A stretch of DNA of 64,000 nt. Source: Nemania diffusa (Eukaryota > Ascomycota > Sordariomycetes > Xylariales > Xylariaceae). Position 1 is the stretch's first letter; the number at the start of each line of letters is the position of its first letter. The DNA lies in contig JBBPUQ010000008.1 of the NCBI GenBank assembly GCA_038501195.1, positions 2,614,501 to 2,678,500 on the forward strand, read 5' to 3'. The notes below the pieces were generated by a model. The model was not told where the DNA came from. It ran no database searches and saw only the letters and a program-made list of their open reading frames with translations. The translations under genes and the position numbers were made by a program. Below are positions 1-12,600 of this stretch, in pieces.

Positions 1-1384
1 GTCCAGTAGCAACCACATTCGCCCATTGCCCTACGCTAGTAAACGGCTCTGTCTGGTAACTGACTTGCTTGCTCCAAAAGTTGATTTCGCCGAAGACGAG
101 GAGGACAATAACGACAGCGCTAAAAATGGGTACCTGTATAGTACTTATAAAGTTCCAGATGGCACCGTTGATGACAGTTATCATCCTAGGGGTAGCGCCA
201 TTAGTCCCTTCGATAGGATCGTTGCTTTCAGGCTCTTCTTGACTAAACCTTCGCTTCCAGTTAATTTCCAAGATTCTCTCCCAGGTAAATATCTGTAGGA
301 AATATTTGTGTTAGCTGAGAGATTCTAACTCGATAAAGGAGGGGTAGTAGAACCATGCTTTACGTACTAAAGTAAGCACCGGAGGTATCGAACTACCTGC
401 AGCAAGAAGGGTGACTGCACTGAATGTAAGCCTGGTTGGCACAGGAATGACGGCAGCTGCGTTCGTGGGGTCCTTGCGAATGAGAGATGTCGGGTTACAA
501 TTAAGACTGCAGTTTGCATTCATGTAGGGAAATGCAGCCAAGTTAAACGGGTCAATGAGTCCTCCCATATCATCAAACTGACAGCCATGCGATTCGGTAC
601 GGAGGAACTCGACCGTCAAACTCAGCATCCCTACATACTGTTTAGAAGCGTGACCTAATGAGATGTCTTCACTATTTCTTACCAGCGAGGAGTAGGCCTG
701 TCCATATGAAAATAATATTCCGCCCGGGGTCGTTGAAGTAAGTTTTCGAGTTGTACACCGTTAAAGGCGCCGTTAGTATGCCTATGGAGCAAATCTGGAA
801 AGCTCCGTATATGTCCATATCAACTGCGCCTATAGATACAAGGGTCAGAGCGCGAAGAATTAGTTCGCGAAGCGTTAGCACTTACCATTTTCACTACAAG
901 ACACGTTAGTTAATGGACTATAGGGTTCTGTTGGGCCCCCCAAAGACTCTAAAGACTACCATTCTGAGTAGAATACCTCAGTTATAGCTTTTGGCCTAGA
1001 CTAGGAGGAGGCCAGAAAGCTCGAGAGCGACTTACTGTACCGCTGCCAACACTATAGCATGGATTGCAGCAACAGCTGGTAGCAGCAGAGCGGCTGCGAG
1101 ACAGGCATTTCTCAGCCATTCTGTCCTCCGAGCTATCACACAGGTTGCCACTAAGATATAATAGCTGGAAACCACTCAAGTTAGAAAGTGTTCTGGCAAC
1201 GGTGGATACACGATATAGTTGTATGGGCTTACAGTATTCTCGTGCCGAACCCATACTGTCCGGAGACAGCCCAGGCACATACAACCTGAACCACGGGTTG
1301 AGCACCGGTGGTATTTGAAGTCTGAGCAATACTGTCTCGGTCAAATAGAGAATGAGGTGGTGGAGTAGCAGTAAAAGGCGGCAT
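1..1384 (-). CDS. Multi-exon integral membrane protein, 3' end cut by window edge
   Basis: The function is unknown. Joining coding stretches on the minus strand gives one continuous frame: exons 1384-1233, 1164-1041, 955-886, 829-683, 630-368 and 292-1. All intervening pieces start with GT, end with AG and keep phase. The start is the ATG at 1384, which opens with MPPFTATPPPHSLFDRDS. Hydrophobic helices are visible early (CLAAALLLPAVAAIHAIVLA), in the middle (IIFIWTGLLLAG), before LEINWKRRF, and near the edge (FSAVVIVLLVFGEINF). The segment EPFTSVGQWANVVATG just before the edge resembles the C-terminal part of a widespread uncharacterised fungal membrane protein family, so little more is probably missing. 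The donor of the second intron (GTACAG at 1040) is the least certain junction. I infer a multi-pass membrane protein and cannot assign a substrate. Confidence 0.75.
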
Positions 1385-3050
1385 GTAGACGGAGGAGAGG
1401 GCTGTGAGAGATGTAAGGGGGACCAGGCAGACTGGAGAACGACTGTGCTAGTTGGAGTTAGTCGGACAGATTGAAGTAAGGTAGTATGTATGTTAGGCTA
1501 GATATTGAGAAGCACAATTGCGGAGCGAGAGGCTTAGAAGTGGGTGTAGATGTAGGTGATGGCAAGATCTGGGGACCACCAATTGATTATACGTGGAAGA
1601 TTATGTGCTGCATAGAACAAGGCTCTATCTAGGCTATTGGCTATAAGACACAGGTATTCGCCTGGATGACAGCTTACACGGATGCTAAATGAGCTCGGTA
1701 AGTCAATTAGGAAAGTGCTGAGCGAAGCGAGATGCAGCAATAACTTCCGGCAACATCACTTCTAAGGACGAAGAAGTCATATAAGAGAGAGAAGTCCAGA
1801 GGCAAGACGAGACTAGAGGATGAGGCTACAGGGAGGTCACAAGTCCTACGAGTTTACGAAAGCCAACGACGGCATCCAACAAGAGATGGTACCCGAATCT
1901 GTCGATTTGTCAGGAGCACGGGCCAGCCAAGTCTTCTTCGAGTTGAAACCTTGTACTATGTAAGGTTCTTTTTACGTGACGAGACTGACGCTTCCAGAGG
2001 CAAATAATAATAAGAATTTAGGTACCGGGTACGGTCGCCCACAGCTCTTACTATGTAGGTCAGAAACTATACCTACTCTTAACGCTATGTCCCTTAATCA
2101 GATCAACTTTCTAGCTTTCAACGTGTAATTCATAGCAACCACAACATTTTAAGAATTGAATAAAACGGCCCTTTTAAGCAGGTGATAAATGAGCCTAGTT
2201 ATATGATATATCGCTCATTATATGTATAATATATACCTACTACACAGCTCTACATAGCTCTACAACTAAGCTAACTGTATTCGGCTAGACCAAATTAGTC
2301 TAAACTAGATTAGGTAAGGTGTAGTAAGAGCTGTTGGCGGCCGTACCAATCCACCTGCGATATATGATATATGGTAACGTAGGTGCCTAGATAGGCAGAG
2401 AGTTAACATATGCGGCGCCTCGAATCGGCTGATTGGTAACTCTAGCTGTTTTGTTTTCCCTTGCTTATTTGTTTGTGTATTGACAACCATAAACAATGCC
2501 TAGATCGTTTCACCGCTAGTGAAAGCACAGCCACCGCCATGCTGCAGGACGATGATTACCCGGCGTATTCTGTACGCTGATGGACTTTGCCTGCCCAATA
2601 GAGCCTGCATTTATCCCTGCAAGTCTTACACCTCCTTAGTGTATTGTCTTCATGGCCACAATCCACTCTCCACTAGGCCATTTTGTGTCGGGTAGGATGA
2701 TGATCACCGGGTTCTAAGAACGGTATTTTCTTGATCGACGCCGCCTCATCAAGCCTTTCACCCCGCACATCGCCTACGCATAGGTGCACAGCACAGAATA
2801 GTGGCTTAGTGTTTCCCAGTATCGCCATCCCCGTTGAGGTTGAGCCTTACCTAGACAACGAAGAACGATCGCGCAAGGTCTGCCTTTGGATAGCCTTATA
2901 TCGCCGCATTTACATATCAGCTTCCATTGCGGCTCTTCTTATTGACCCTGTATTGAGGCCTACTTACCATGGCCATGCTCGATCGAGGGCGATAAGTTTC
3001 ACGGGAAATCAAGACTTGACGAACCTTCATTCCGTTCTATTTCTGTCATC
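1385..3050. other. Gene-free interval
   Basis: This lies between two divergently transcribed genes, so it must hold both promoters. I see no convincing coding frame. The 2160-2300 part is A/T-rich with TATA-like runs. No repeat array or RNA gene was recognised. Confidence 0.5.
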
Positions 3051-5497
3051 ATGTCCACGCCCACCCATGAAACATTAGTCGACGTTGATACTACGAAAAT
3101 AAAGCATTGGCGGTCAATCTTTACTCTCATCGTCTTTGTCATAGCTAGTAAGTAGCACATTAATAACCTGGCGAGTTCGGTGATAAAATCGCTTACTTGC
3201 TTAGATATCACTGTGCTCTTTCCATCCCACATTCATATTCCCATACCCCTTGCGCTTTACGGGGCTGCAGTACGAGGCTTGGTATGGCTACGTGTGATAT
3301 CTGCGAGGCAGCATTATGACCGACGGAAACCCAATCTTGGCCCAATCGATACACATGGCCGGTATAACGGCTGGGTTAGATCATGCGTATGGTTTCACTT
3401 TCCTGTCAACTTCGTCACGGGACCGCTTATAGCAGTCCTCTTCTTGTTAGCGATCGGGGCCATAGGTAGGAAGGAAGTCGCTGGGGGCATCGCGGGCTCC
3501 GACAACATCGTGCCCTATGACATTTTACTCTTCTTTTTCTCACTCGCCTACATCGCTATCTCGATCGATGCGTCAGGTCTCATCAGATACCTTGCGTTCA
3601 AGGTGCTTCAACTAGGAGGCAAAGTAGGGCATCGTTTGTTCTTCTTCCTCTATGCCTTCTTCTTTGGTTTGGGCAGCTTTATTGGAAACGATCCCATCAT
3701 CTTATCTGGCACTGCATTCCTGGCATACATGACCCGCGTATCGAGCAATATTGTCCACCCTCGAGCATGGATTCACACCCAGTTTGCTGTTGCGAATGTT
3801 GCCTCGGCTATCCTTGTCTCCTCTAATCCAACCAATCTCGTCCTCGCGGGGGCATTCAATATAAAATTCATCGATTATACCAGAGACATGGTGGTTCCAG
3901 TTGTTATCACAGCTATTTTACTGTTCCCTTTTCTACTCTATATCGTATTCGCGAACGAGTCTCTTATCCCTAGTTCTATCAAAATGCACGAACTTGATGA
4001 GGAGGCGAGGGCTAGAAAACCTGTAAACCCTAACATTCCATATGGCCGCGGTACTGCGGGCGAAGAGGAGAAGCAGCTTGCAAATAAAGACGCGATGGGT
4101 CAACTCTTGTCACTTGAAGAAATCATGAATCCGTTCCTTGATAAAACCGCCGCCGCATTTGGGGGAGTTATCATGGCTGCCACGCTCATTACCATTCTTG
4201 TGGTTAACGAGGTCCGGTCAAACCGGAATCAAGAGACTCGCGTCTTTTATGTCACCATACCAGCTGCGACTGTCATGCTTGCATTTGACTTGGTTTGGGG
4301 CTGGATCCATCGGGAAGAGACTCGCAAAATTGCTCGAGACGGAAGACAACAGATTGCCGAAGCTGCCAAAAGGAAGGAGGCGGCGCAACTAGCTACAGAG
4401 ACAGGTATCTTTGAACAGGCTGATGACCATGTTAGGTCGCTCACAGAGGTACCTGAAGGACAAAATACCAACAGTGGGGATAGTATTGACGAGAAAGATG
4501 GCCAGGTCAATTTGTCGTGCGAGAACGTACATTATAGCACAGGTCCATCGTCTACGTCACAGCCAGAGTGTACTGCTAACGGTTCTTCATGCCTCGGAAA
4601 TGGCGGCAATTCCACTATGGATATAGAGCTGCTCCAAACACCATCTCCGAGAAAACAGTCAGAGGAATCTACACCTAGTAAACACTTGTCAGCCAACACC
4701 CTTATTCCCCCCTTAGAAACAGACGGCAGCTCGTCACAAAAAAGAACAGACACACAATCAACCCAAGGAGTACAGGATAGAGAGAGGGAAGCCTCCAATG
4801 ATATAGCAAGCCCTGAGAGGCGCACATCTATAACTATACCGAGCGACAGCCCGAGCACCCTTGTGTCTGTTATTGAGGACACCTTCAGATGGCTACAGGA
4901 CACATTTCCCACAGTAATTGCAGTACTTGGGCATCTTCCATTCGCCCTGTTACCATTTGCCTTTGAGATGTTCATTCTTGTCCAGGGGTTGGTGACTAAC
5001 GGCTGGGTCCCCGTCTTTGCGTATGGATGGTACCACTGGGTGCAGAAAACAGGCACCATAGGGGCCATTGGAGGCATGGGCTTCCTTTCTGTCATTCTAT
5101 GCAACGTAAGTCTCTTTTCTCTATCATGCGACGCCCCAGGGCCAACTGACAGCTGTCCAATTTTCAGTTTGCAGGAACAAATATTGGTACTACTATTCTG
5201 CTCTCGCGAGTTATACAGGCGTGGGAACAAATCCAGATGAATTACCAGCAGCCTTTAGGAAACCGAACAAAATGGGCAACAATATACTCCATGGCACTTG
5301 GCGTAAACTATGGCGCCTTTAGTATTGCGTTCAGCGCATCCCTGGCTGGACTACTCTGGCGAGACATCCTTTCCCGGAAGCATATCAGTGTGCGCGGGCT
5401 CGAATTTGCTCGCGTCAATCTACCCATCATTAGCACTGCAATGACCATCGGTCTTGCAGTTCTAACCGGAGAAGTATATTTATTCAGATCTGATTGA
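3051..5497 (+). CDS. ArsB/CitMHS-type anion permease-like transporter
   Basis: Predicted polytopic membrane permease of the ion transporter superfamily that includes citrate and arsenite permeases; the substrate cannot be told. Three exons, 3051-3147, 3205-5105 and 5168-5497, join in frame to 775 residues. The first short exon (MSTPTHETLVDVDTTKIKHW) is needed because the following frame has no sensible ATG, and its GTAAGT donor at 3148 fits the TTAG acceptor at 3204. Visible features are repeated hydrophobic helices, the conserved-looking stretch FGLGSFIGNDPIILSG, NPTNLVLAGAFNIKFI in the first half, a long hydrophilic serine/glutamate-rich loop at about residues 415-605, then further helices and FAGTNIGTTILLSR in the last exon. 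A two-halves-plus-loop layout fits the family. The region around 3310-3405 (GPIDTHGRYNGW) is less family-like and may hide a small annotation error. Confidence 0.8.
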
Positions 5498-6207
5498 ACC
5501 AAGTTTCATGACAGGTGTTTAGCGATTATAGAGGGTATCCACGTTTACGCCATTTTTATGAGGAGAGAGTACCTAGCGCTATCTAGCCCGCGCTGCAACA
5601 CCACGACGAAGCCAAGTGGTATGAGATATAGAGAGCATCTGGGCGAGCCAGAGGAATACAGGGCCAACCGATAGAGCCACCTAAGGCTAGGCAAAATACC
5701 AAATGTAAATACATATTGAGTATTTAGCTGCTATATTCTGCAAAGAATTTTATTACGTTATATTCAATCAGGCCTTATGCCACTATAATTGGGTAGACAG
5801 TCACTGTGCAAATGTATGAATGGCCATACCCCTGTTTGTAGAGGTGGTAGAAACTTAGTCCCTATTTCCTTCCCCCTTTAGTCTTCAAGGAGTTAGATGC
5901 ATCGGTGATTTTAGAAAATCTCTATCTTTGCTACTAAAAAATGTGTTTTCATACATATTTGGAATGACTGAGTCTTAATAAAACGGACCGAGAAATTGTA
6001 CAAATAGGAGCACTCTTTGGAGCTTACATGCATTAATGATTGGCATCATACAACGTTGAGAGGTGTTGTAGATGGGCAGGCTGAAGACTCCACTTCGAAT
6101 GGCACCATTGTCAAGCCGAATAAAGGAGGGCCAGTGGCATCACTAGGTGTTGGGTATAGACAATGTAGCGTAAGCGATGCGTACTCTAATAGCCGATACA
6201 GATCACC
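5498..6207. other. Gene-free interval between convergent genes
   Basis: This holds the 3' ends of the upstream permease and the downstream minus-strand gene. It is moderately A/T-rich. I see no coding frame or repeat that I can support. Confidence 0.5.
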
Positions 6208-6915
6208 CTACAGTAGTGACAATTGGGGCATCTCAACTTTTTCGAAGCGGACATGAGCTGTAACTAACGCCGGGAACATGGTGAGTAGAGTAACGATAAG
6301 ATGAAAAGAGCTATGTGTTAACACGTTAGTCGTTTCCCATGCATTCATTCAGGTACCTGGTTCGATAAGAATGACTTACATAGTGAGCCAGTTGAGAGAC
6401 ACGGTCGTGTGGTAATAATCCCAGTAATACCAGTCACCCAACAAGCCCTGGGCCACATTCAAAGCAATGACAGCGCTGACAAGGAAAAGGTCAACCCAGA
6501 ATGCTCGGGGGTAGCGGCATCTGCACTTCTTTCCTCTGTTGCCTTCGCTCTGAGATCCAAACTGGATGATATCGCCGTCACGGAATACTAAACTTATCCG
6601 GAGAGAAGGTTTTCGTGCGAGGCTGGCCAACATAAGCCCGTTCCATGCGACTGAAATCCATGTCAGGACAATAAGAACAATAGTCTGGACCCTCCAGGCT
6701 CCTAGAAGAGCGAAGCTGGTACCAATTGCAACACCAGAGATTAGAGCGAGGAGGCGAAATGTCGCGATCACAGCTGATACACAGACTTTTGTGCCCGTAT
6801 TCTCGCCCACTGCCTTACCACGACTTGCATGATCCTCGGGGCGTGGTTGGAAAGCAGGACCCTGGATGAGGGGTGATGTTGAGTAAGTTGAATCAATTGA
6901 TTGTCGTGATGCCAT
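6208..6915 (-). CDS. Small four-helix membrane protein, unknown family
   Basis: Two exons on the minus strand, 6915-6380 and 6310-6208, give 212 residues. The first exon would end at a stop right after LNWLTM, but GTAAGT at 6379 is a clean donor. The acceptor at 6311 leads into ISFHLIVTLLTMFPALVTAHV, a fourth membrane helix. The other three helices are about LALISGVAIGTSFALLGAW, TIVLIVLTWISVAWNGLMLA and FWVDLFLVSAVIALNVAQGLL. The N-terminus (MASRQSIDSTYSTSPL) is polar and serine-rich. The layout resembles small fungal MARVEL-like or other four-helix proteins, but I do not recognise a family motif. The neighbours give no functional hint. Confidence 0.65.
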
Positions 6916-8118
6916 ATCGTCTAACTGTATACTATATTTGCGAATAACTGTGAATTTCTGCTTGTTATAGGAAAAGAAAGAGGGTTGCAAGTGGATGTAG
7001 AATCGCCCAGGAGACAGTATTATATACTGAGTTGGAACAAGGATCATATATATATATACACGCACATCACAAGCTGCCAATGCAAGAATACATATACCTG
7101 CCAGCATCACAAGGGACAGAAAGTAAGTACTAAACAGTACCGCTGTGTCTTAACACAACCCATAGGGAAATGCCTGATTTGTTGTTAGTTAGACGGTATT
7201 AGCAGGTGTCAATGCCGCTGAACTGTGGGAAAAAAGAATTCTGCTGCCTAGAGAGACGGCAACCCTGCAAGCTGCTTCAAGTATCGCCAGCTGTGCCGCA
7301 TTCCAGCAATGAAACAGGCATGAAGCCGCCAATTAAATATGGGTGATAGGTTGCGGTTTGAAAGAAGAGGCCTAGTGGCATCAGGTTTGAAGCAGGAATT
7401 GCTGCAATATGAGGCGAGCCCCCAGTTAATTGTTCCGGCTTCTCTTGCCTGAGTAGACTGAGCCACGGATAGATAAGATAGGCAACAGGGTCACAGTGCC
7501 GTGCATATGGAGGGCATTTATTTATGTACCTTAGTAGGTACATAGGTAGTGTTGGGCTTGTGGTTAGTATTTCGTGTCAGCAGCGTTGGTGAACAAAAAT
7601 CCTTTATATCTCTTAATTCATTGTCGATCTGGTGATACCTACCTGCTAGAGCTTGGTGACATGGCACGATGCATAACACACGTTCACTCCTTCTGAGGTA
7701 GGAAATCAGTCCTAGATACCTAGGTGCCTGGTAAATTTGATGTTGAGGCAATAAGGTAGTGTTCCTGTCTGCCCAATTCAAGAAGCAATTTCCATAGTGA
7801 ACAACTACCTCATGTGGGTAGGTACCTGCCTATACTTGATACCTAAGCTGGTAGGCGGTGAATTTTCACATGCTGGCAGAAACCCAGGTGGATCCTTGCG
7901 GCTTCCTTATCGAGATCTTATCTCCTGGCCCGCAACCTAAATTTTTCCAATCAGCTGGTTAGTAGCAGGAACACGCTCGCTCGCTCGCTCGTGATAGCAA
8001 CAGTTGCGACGTAAATAGACGTTCGTTTTTGTCTTCTACATCTTGCCTTGTCTCCACCACCTTTTGCAAAGCTGATTTTGCACTCGTTCTCTTCATCTCA
8101 ATTGGGCCTTTCTAGGCT
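6916..8118. other. Gene-free interval with TACC/GGTA runs; promoter of the SRP40-like gene
   Basis: No supported gene. Short TACCTA/TAGGTA palindromic runs occur near 7520-7550 and 7810-7850. From about 8025 the plus strand becomes pyrimidine-rich (TCTTC, CTCC, TTCTC), as is common just upstream of highly expressed fungal genes. Confidence 0.5.
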
Positions 8119-8241
8119 ATGTCGAAGAGCTCTAAGCGTATTGGCAATACAATTACTCCATCTTCGGCATCCTTAGGACCTCCCGCGTGGCTATTTAGCA
8201 ACAATTCAACCTCGACCCAATCACTTGCCACACCAGACAAA

Positions 8242-9600
8242 ATGGCTAAGAAAGATAAGAAAGCCGAAAAGGCTGTGAAGAAGCAGTCTGATGCCATTGC
8301 CAAACACTCGAAATCTTCGACGTCTACCGCCCCAAAGCCGCCTCCTCAGCTGATGGATCTTGTCGAGTCCTTCCTCTCCGATCAAGGCTTTGACGCTGCT
8401 CACCGTGAATTTAAAAAGCATCGAACCACCAAGGCTTGGAAGGGCCACAGTGCAGGGAAGTCTAGCGCCAAGGAACACCACTCCTTGGTTAGTATCTTCC
8501 AATCCTGGGAGACCTTCGCCAGCAAGGATAGCACGCCCAACGCTATAGCACAGGTTACCACAGTTAGCAGCAACAGTGACAGCTCTGACAGCGAGAGTGA
8601 GAGCGATAGCGACAGCGACAGCAGCGACAAGTCTTCTGATGACGATGACGTTGCGATGGCCGATGCGCCTGCCTCCGAGTCCTCCAGTAGCGACAGCTCT
8701 AGCGAAAGTGAAAGCGAAAGTGATGAAGAAGAAGAAGAGGCCACTACATCAAAGCCCCCAACCTCCAAGATCATTCCCGCTAAGAGCACTCCCGCTATCA
8801 AGTCTTTGAAGCGCAAGGCCGACTCGGATAGCGATAGCTCATCTTCTGATTCAGATTCCGACGAACACACGAGCAGCTCAAACTCCAAGAGTGACAAGAA
8901 CAAACCTCAATCTAAGAAACTCAAGACGCAGGATAGCTCAGACGAGAGCTCTTCATCAGAATCATCTTCGGCGTCCACTTCTTCGGATGACAGTTCTGAC
9001 GAGGAAACTGACGAGGAAGCTAAGCCTAAGAAGACCAAAGAGGCTCAATCCACCATCGACAGTTCCTCCGAATCCGAATCCGATGACTCGTCGTCCAGTT
9101 CTGAATCCGACTCCGACTCTGAAGACGAGGTAGAGGCTGCTGCAAAAGTCCCACTCCCTGCCTCTGACTCCGAATCCTCCAGCGAATCAGAGTCCGAGTC
9201 CGAGGTGAAGGAAGAGAAATCAAAAACCAAAGTGAAGGGTAATACCACAGATAAAGCAGCATCGGATAGTTCGGTTACCCTAGAAAAGGCTTCTCCTGAG
9301 TTTGCCCCCCTGCCCCCTGATCCCTCCAAGTTCAAGGCGAACAATCGAGGCCAGAATGGGACAACCCCCAAAAGAACGCAAAATCAACCGTTCTCTCGCA
9401 TCTCTAAAGATGTCCAAGTTGATCCTCGTCTATCTTCGAATGCCTATGTTTCTCATGGGTATGGTGAACAGGCGCACCGAGACCTAATCGTGACAAAGGG
9501 CAGGGGTTTCACGAAGGAGAAGAACAAAAAGAAGCGTGGGAGCTACAAGGGAGGGCCGCTAGATGTGCAGACAAGCCGAAGCTTCAAGTTCGACGATTAG
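8242..9600 (+). CDS. srp40: SRP40/Nopp140-like nucleolar phosphoprotein
   Basis: Likely nucleolar chaperone of small nucleolar RNPs in pre-ribosome assembly. From the ATG at 8242 (MAKKDKKAEKAVKKQ, preceded by CAAA) it has 452 residues. An upstream in-frame ATG at 8119 would add 41 residues and cannot be excluded. A LisH-like helix pair, LMDLVESFLSDQGFDAAHREF, is at about residues 37-57. The middle is a long run of acidic serine clusters (SDSESESDSDS type) broken by lysine/proline-rich spacers, the Nopp140 pattern and a probable casein kinase 2 target. The end carries the conserved SRP40 C-terminal domain: FSRI, VDPRLSSNAY, GYGEQAHRDL, GKGF-like GRGFTKEKNKKKRGSY and a final SFKF. The gene is intronless, in contrast to most neighbours. 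Confidence 0.88.
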   Translation: MAKKDKKAEKAVKKQSDAIAKHSKSSTSTAPKPPPQLMDLVESFLSDQGFDAAHREFKKHRTTKAWKGHSAGKSSAKEHHSLVSIFQSWETFASKDSTPNAIAQVTTVSSNSDSSDSESESDSDSDSSDKSSDDDDVAMADAPASESSSSDSSSESESESDEEEEEATTSKPPTSKIIPAKSTPAIKSLKRKADSDSDSSSSDSDSDEHTSSSNSKSDKNKPQSKKLKTQDSSDESSSSESSSASTSSDDSSDEETDEEAKPKKTKEAQSTIDSSSESESDDSSSSSESDSDSEDEVEAAAKVPLPASDSESSSESESESEVKEEKSKTKVKGNTTDKAASDSSVTLEKASPEFAPLPPDPSKFKANNRGQNGTTPKRTQNQPFSRISKDVQVDPRLSSNAYVSHGYGEQAHRDLIVTKGRGFTKEKNKKKRGSYKGGPLDVQTSRSFKFDD

Positions 9601-12600
9601 AAACACGAGAACCCTAGTTCCGATGATTAGGAGTATGAGGACCTTAGCCCAGGGGGAACGAGTTCTCGCGTCACGTATATCCCAACCACAAGCACCCCGA
9701 GACGGCCAAGAAAGCGAATAAATAGCAGATTCTTACCTATTGTGAAGAAAAGTAACAATATTGAACAGGCTCCGGATAAGCTTAGACGAATTCTTTAGTG
9801 AGCAGCAAGCTGTCTGAAGTCTGACTGGGGTTGTTAGCTCAGACTGAATGATGCATAGTGCCTTGGGATGATTAATATGGAGTGTTTCTTGATACTACCT
9901 TTCCTATTACAGGGTTTACAGGCACTCATTTGAGTAAGGCATCCCGAGAAGATAGTCTTGTTACCTTGATAGTGGTAGTATGCACAGAGGTTCAGCCTTA
10001 AGATGGCTAGCATCCCTAGGTAGCCCATACAGAGTCAATCGGTGATTTTATACACAGAATACTTAGTTTAGTTAATGCTGCCCTTTCTCTCGTGATATGA
10101 CATATTAAAATCTTATAGGAAGAGATATTGTCATTCAAGGCTTTTGCGACAGACTTACAAACTGGCAATATCGGTTACGATCATCTAGGATTACTAAATT
10201 TTATTTGAGTAATAACGACATAAATATTTGATCAGAATTCGCTAGATCAGAATAGATGATACAAGTCTTCCAAATATCAAACGACCCAATGTAGAGGGGC
10301 GAAAGAAGACCCCCTATATTTCTAGCTACATTGTCTGCGCTACGCGTTATGGAACTCGATGGTTGTTAACTGAACAATTGGAATCATGGCTATGAACTTA
10401 TTGACAGGTTATCTTTCAGGTTCGATAGTCTAATCTCGGTAATTAAGATAATAGATAGCCGTGGCTTTTGACGTCGCGGTCAAGTACTACCTGGTCATTT
10501 CCTTGGAATTTCTTTGTGAATGGTGGTGGAGTACCATTGATCTTAGAAATATATCTGAAACTGCAAGATATCTGTATCCTATATCCTTACATGCCAAATA
10601 GTTCGTATCTGACACCGTTATCCTGGCTGTCTAGTGATATCTGAGCTATCCTATAGTGGTGCGGTGAGCTAGATATGCACCGCGTAGGGAGAATATCGTT
10701 ACCTTCGCTGAGACTATATTGCAAGCTGCAGTTTTAGAAATGATATACAGCTTTTTTGAATTTTCCGCCCGATGCGGTATACAATGAGGTGTCGTATACG
10801 TGAATAGGGGTTGAGTTGAAGCTTGTGGGCTTCACCGACTGTAGGGCATAGGTCATGTAGGGCTTTACATGGATTGATTCAAGCAGCAGAACGTCAGGTG
10901 GGAAATGGGGGTTTAGTCTTTATTTGTTAATGACCAGCTATGGATCTATGGATAAAAGGTAGCAGCTAAGCATCAGTCCCGAGGAAAATATTTTCAAGTG
11001 CTATTGAAATGATTGAGTCATTGCTGGAGTTTGCGGTGGCTATGCATAATCCTGTACCTCATGACGGGTCCATATGTTCAAAGGGCGTGGAACCCCCTTT
11101 CTCGGAACGTTGAACATGCATGCTCACAATCTTCCCGGTTGGAGAACAGCCTTGCGGACAGACTCGCGAGGAATATGTCTAGAAAGCTTTAATAATTCAA
11201 CACTTGTCCTCGCTAAATCATTGAGGGATGATGACAATGACGCTGCGGGTCCGTAGATATCATTCCCAATGGCAGCGAGTTTCCCTAAATGAGGCGAGTG
11301 ACCAATAGCGTGGACAGATGGTGGTCCCACGACATTGTGATACTAAATACCCGGGTAGCTTGGGAATATTCATTCAGTTTGGACCTGCAAGTACTGTTCT
11401 TGACGAATCACGCATCCTAATATTATTGTGTTGGCGCACTACGCTTGTACCCAACGAACGAGCCGCGAGTAGTTGAAAAGGTGCTCCATATCTACACCGA
11501 CTAGATACAGGTTTAAGCGTCCTACTAATGCTAAGACCCCTAGGCTCTAGTGATAATAAGGAAGCAAGCGAACAAAACGCCTTAGACAACTGTTGCTGGG
11601 ATTAAACGCCATAGTTCTTTGCAAGTGGAGTCATTGTGGATATAAATACATCAATGAGGGAAGTCCCAGTGTAAGTATTCTAAGGTTAGCAGCAATTTCT
11701 TAGAGTAAGGCTGACAACGTTCTATTCAAGCGCAACTAAGTTTCACTATAAGCCTATAGCATCTAAGTTGGAAGTGATGTGAATCTGTGGAAAAACATAT
11801 GTAGGTATGAGACCTGACACTTGGTCATGTCAGGTGTGTTATAAGTAACCCCTGCCCTATTATATATAGGAAGCTTTAGTGGTGTTTAGCATCTCGCGCG
11901 GACTAGATGAAGTACGGTGTAGGTATCTTCACTAGGACATGTAGTCCTGCTATAATTTCGAGGTGCAATGACTGTTAGCTTAATAGACCAACGGATTATA
12001 TAAGGTAGTGAGCAGTTAAAATAGGACATGCAGTAAGTGTTTGATCAATTCCTGCCCCGTTTATCGAGAGTGAAGTAATTGGAACTACAGCGTTTAAAAG
12101 TGATCTGACATCTAGAAAATAGGTAGGTTAGTAATAAAGTTCGGCGAATTTTAGCACGTGCCTTTTTATTTAGCAAGTTCTACCTGAGCCATCCAAGTGT
12201 GGCTCTAGGGATAGAGATCGTTGTGGCGGTAAGTAATACTAAGTAAGTGTATAATCCTTCATAGCCCCGCCAAGATACTCCAAGTAACCAGAGAATGGCT
12301 GAGCCAACTATGAGGAGCTTGGGCTTTGGTACTTTTCATTTCGTTTGATAGCTAATTAAATGTAGGCGCTTTGAGCATCGTTTCCTTTAGGGGCCACTTG
12401 GGCCTATATATTATAGGTTCTGTTAAAGAAATGTGACTGTATCTGGTGAGAAGGTTTTTATCTGGTGTCGCCGCCACCTGCGCAGCCTATTCAAACTCAT
12501 GGTCTTGGTAAGAAGTGAAAAAAAGGAATTCTACCCCCTTGGGCATATTTTCTTCCTGGTGATGAGTTCATACGAAGGAGTGCTAGGGAGCACTACTACA

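Noticed and set aside
982..1344. 120-codon minus-strand frame
   Set aside because: The same strand in another frame, with two introns, gives a coherent membrane protein; this frame is a shadow of exons 1-2.
4532..5230. 232-codon frame opposite the permease
   Set aside because: Antisense to a well-supported coding exon, no domain, cysteine/serine-rich shadow composition.
8400..8903. 167-codon minus-strand Leu/Ser-rich frame
   Set aside because: Complement of the acidic serine repeats of the SRP40-like gene; a composition artefact.
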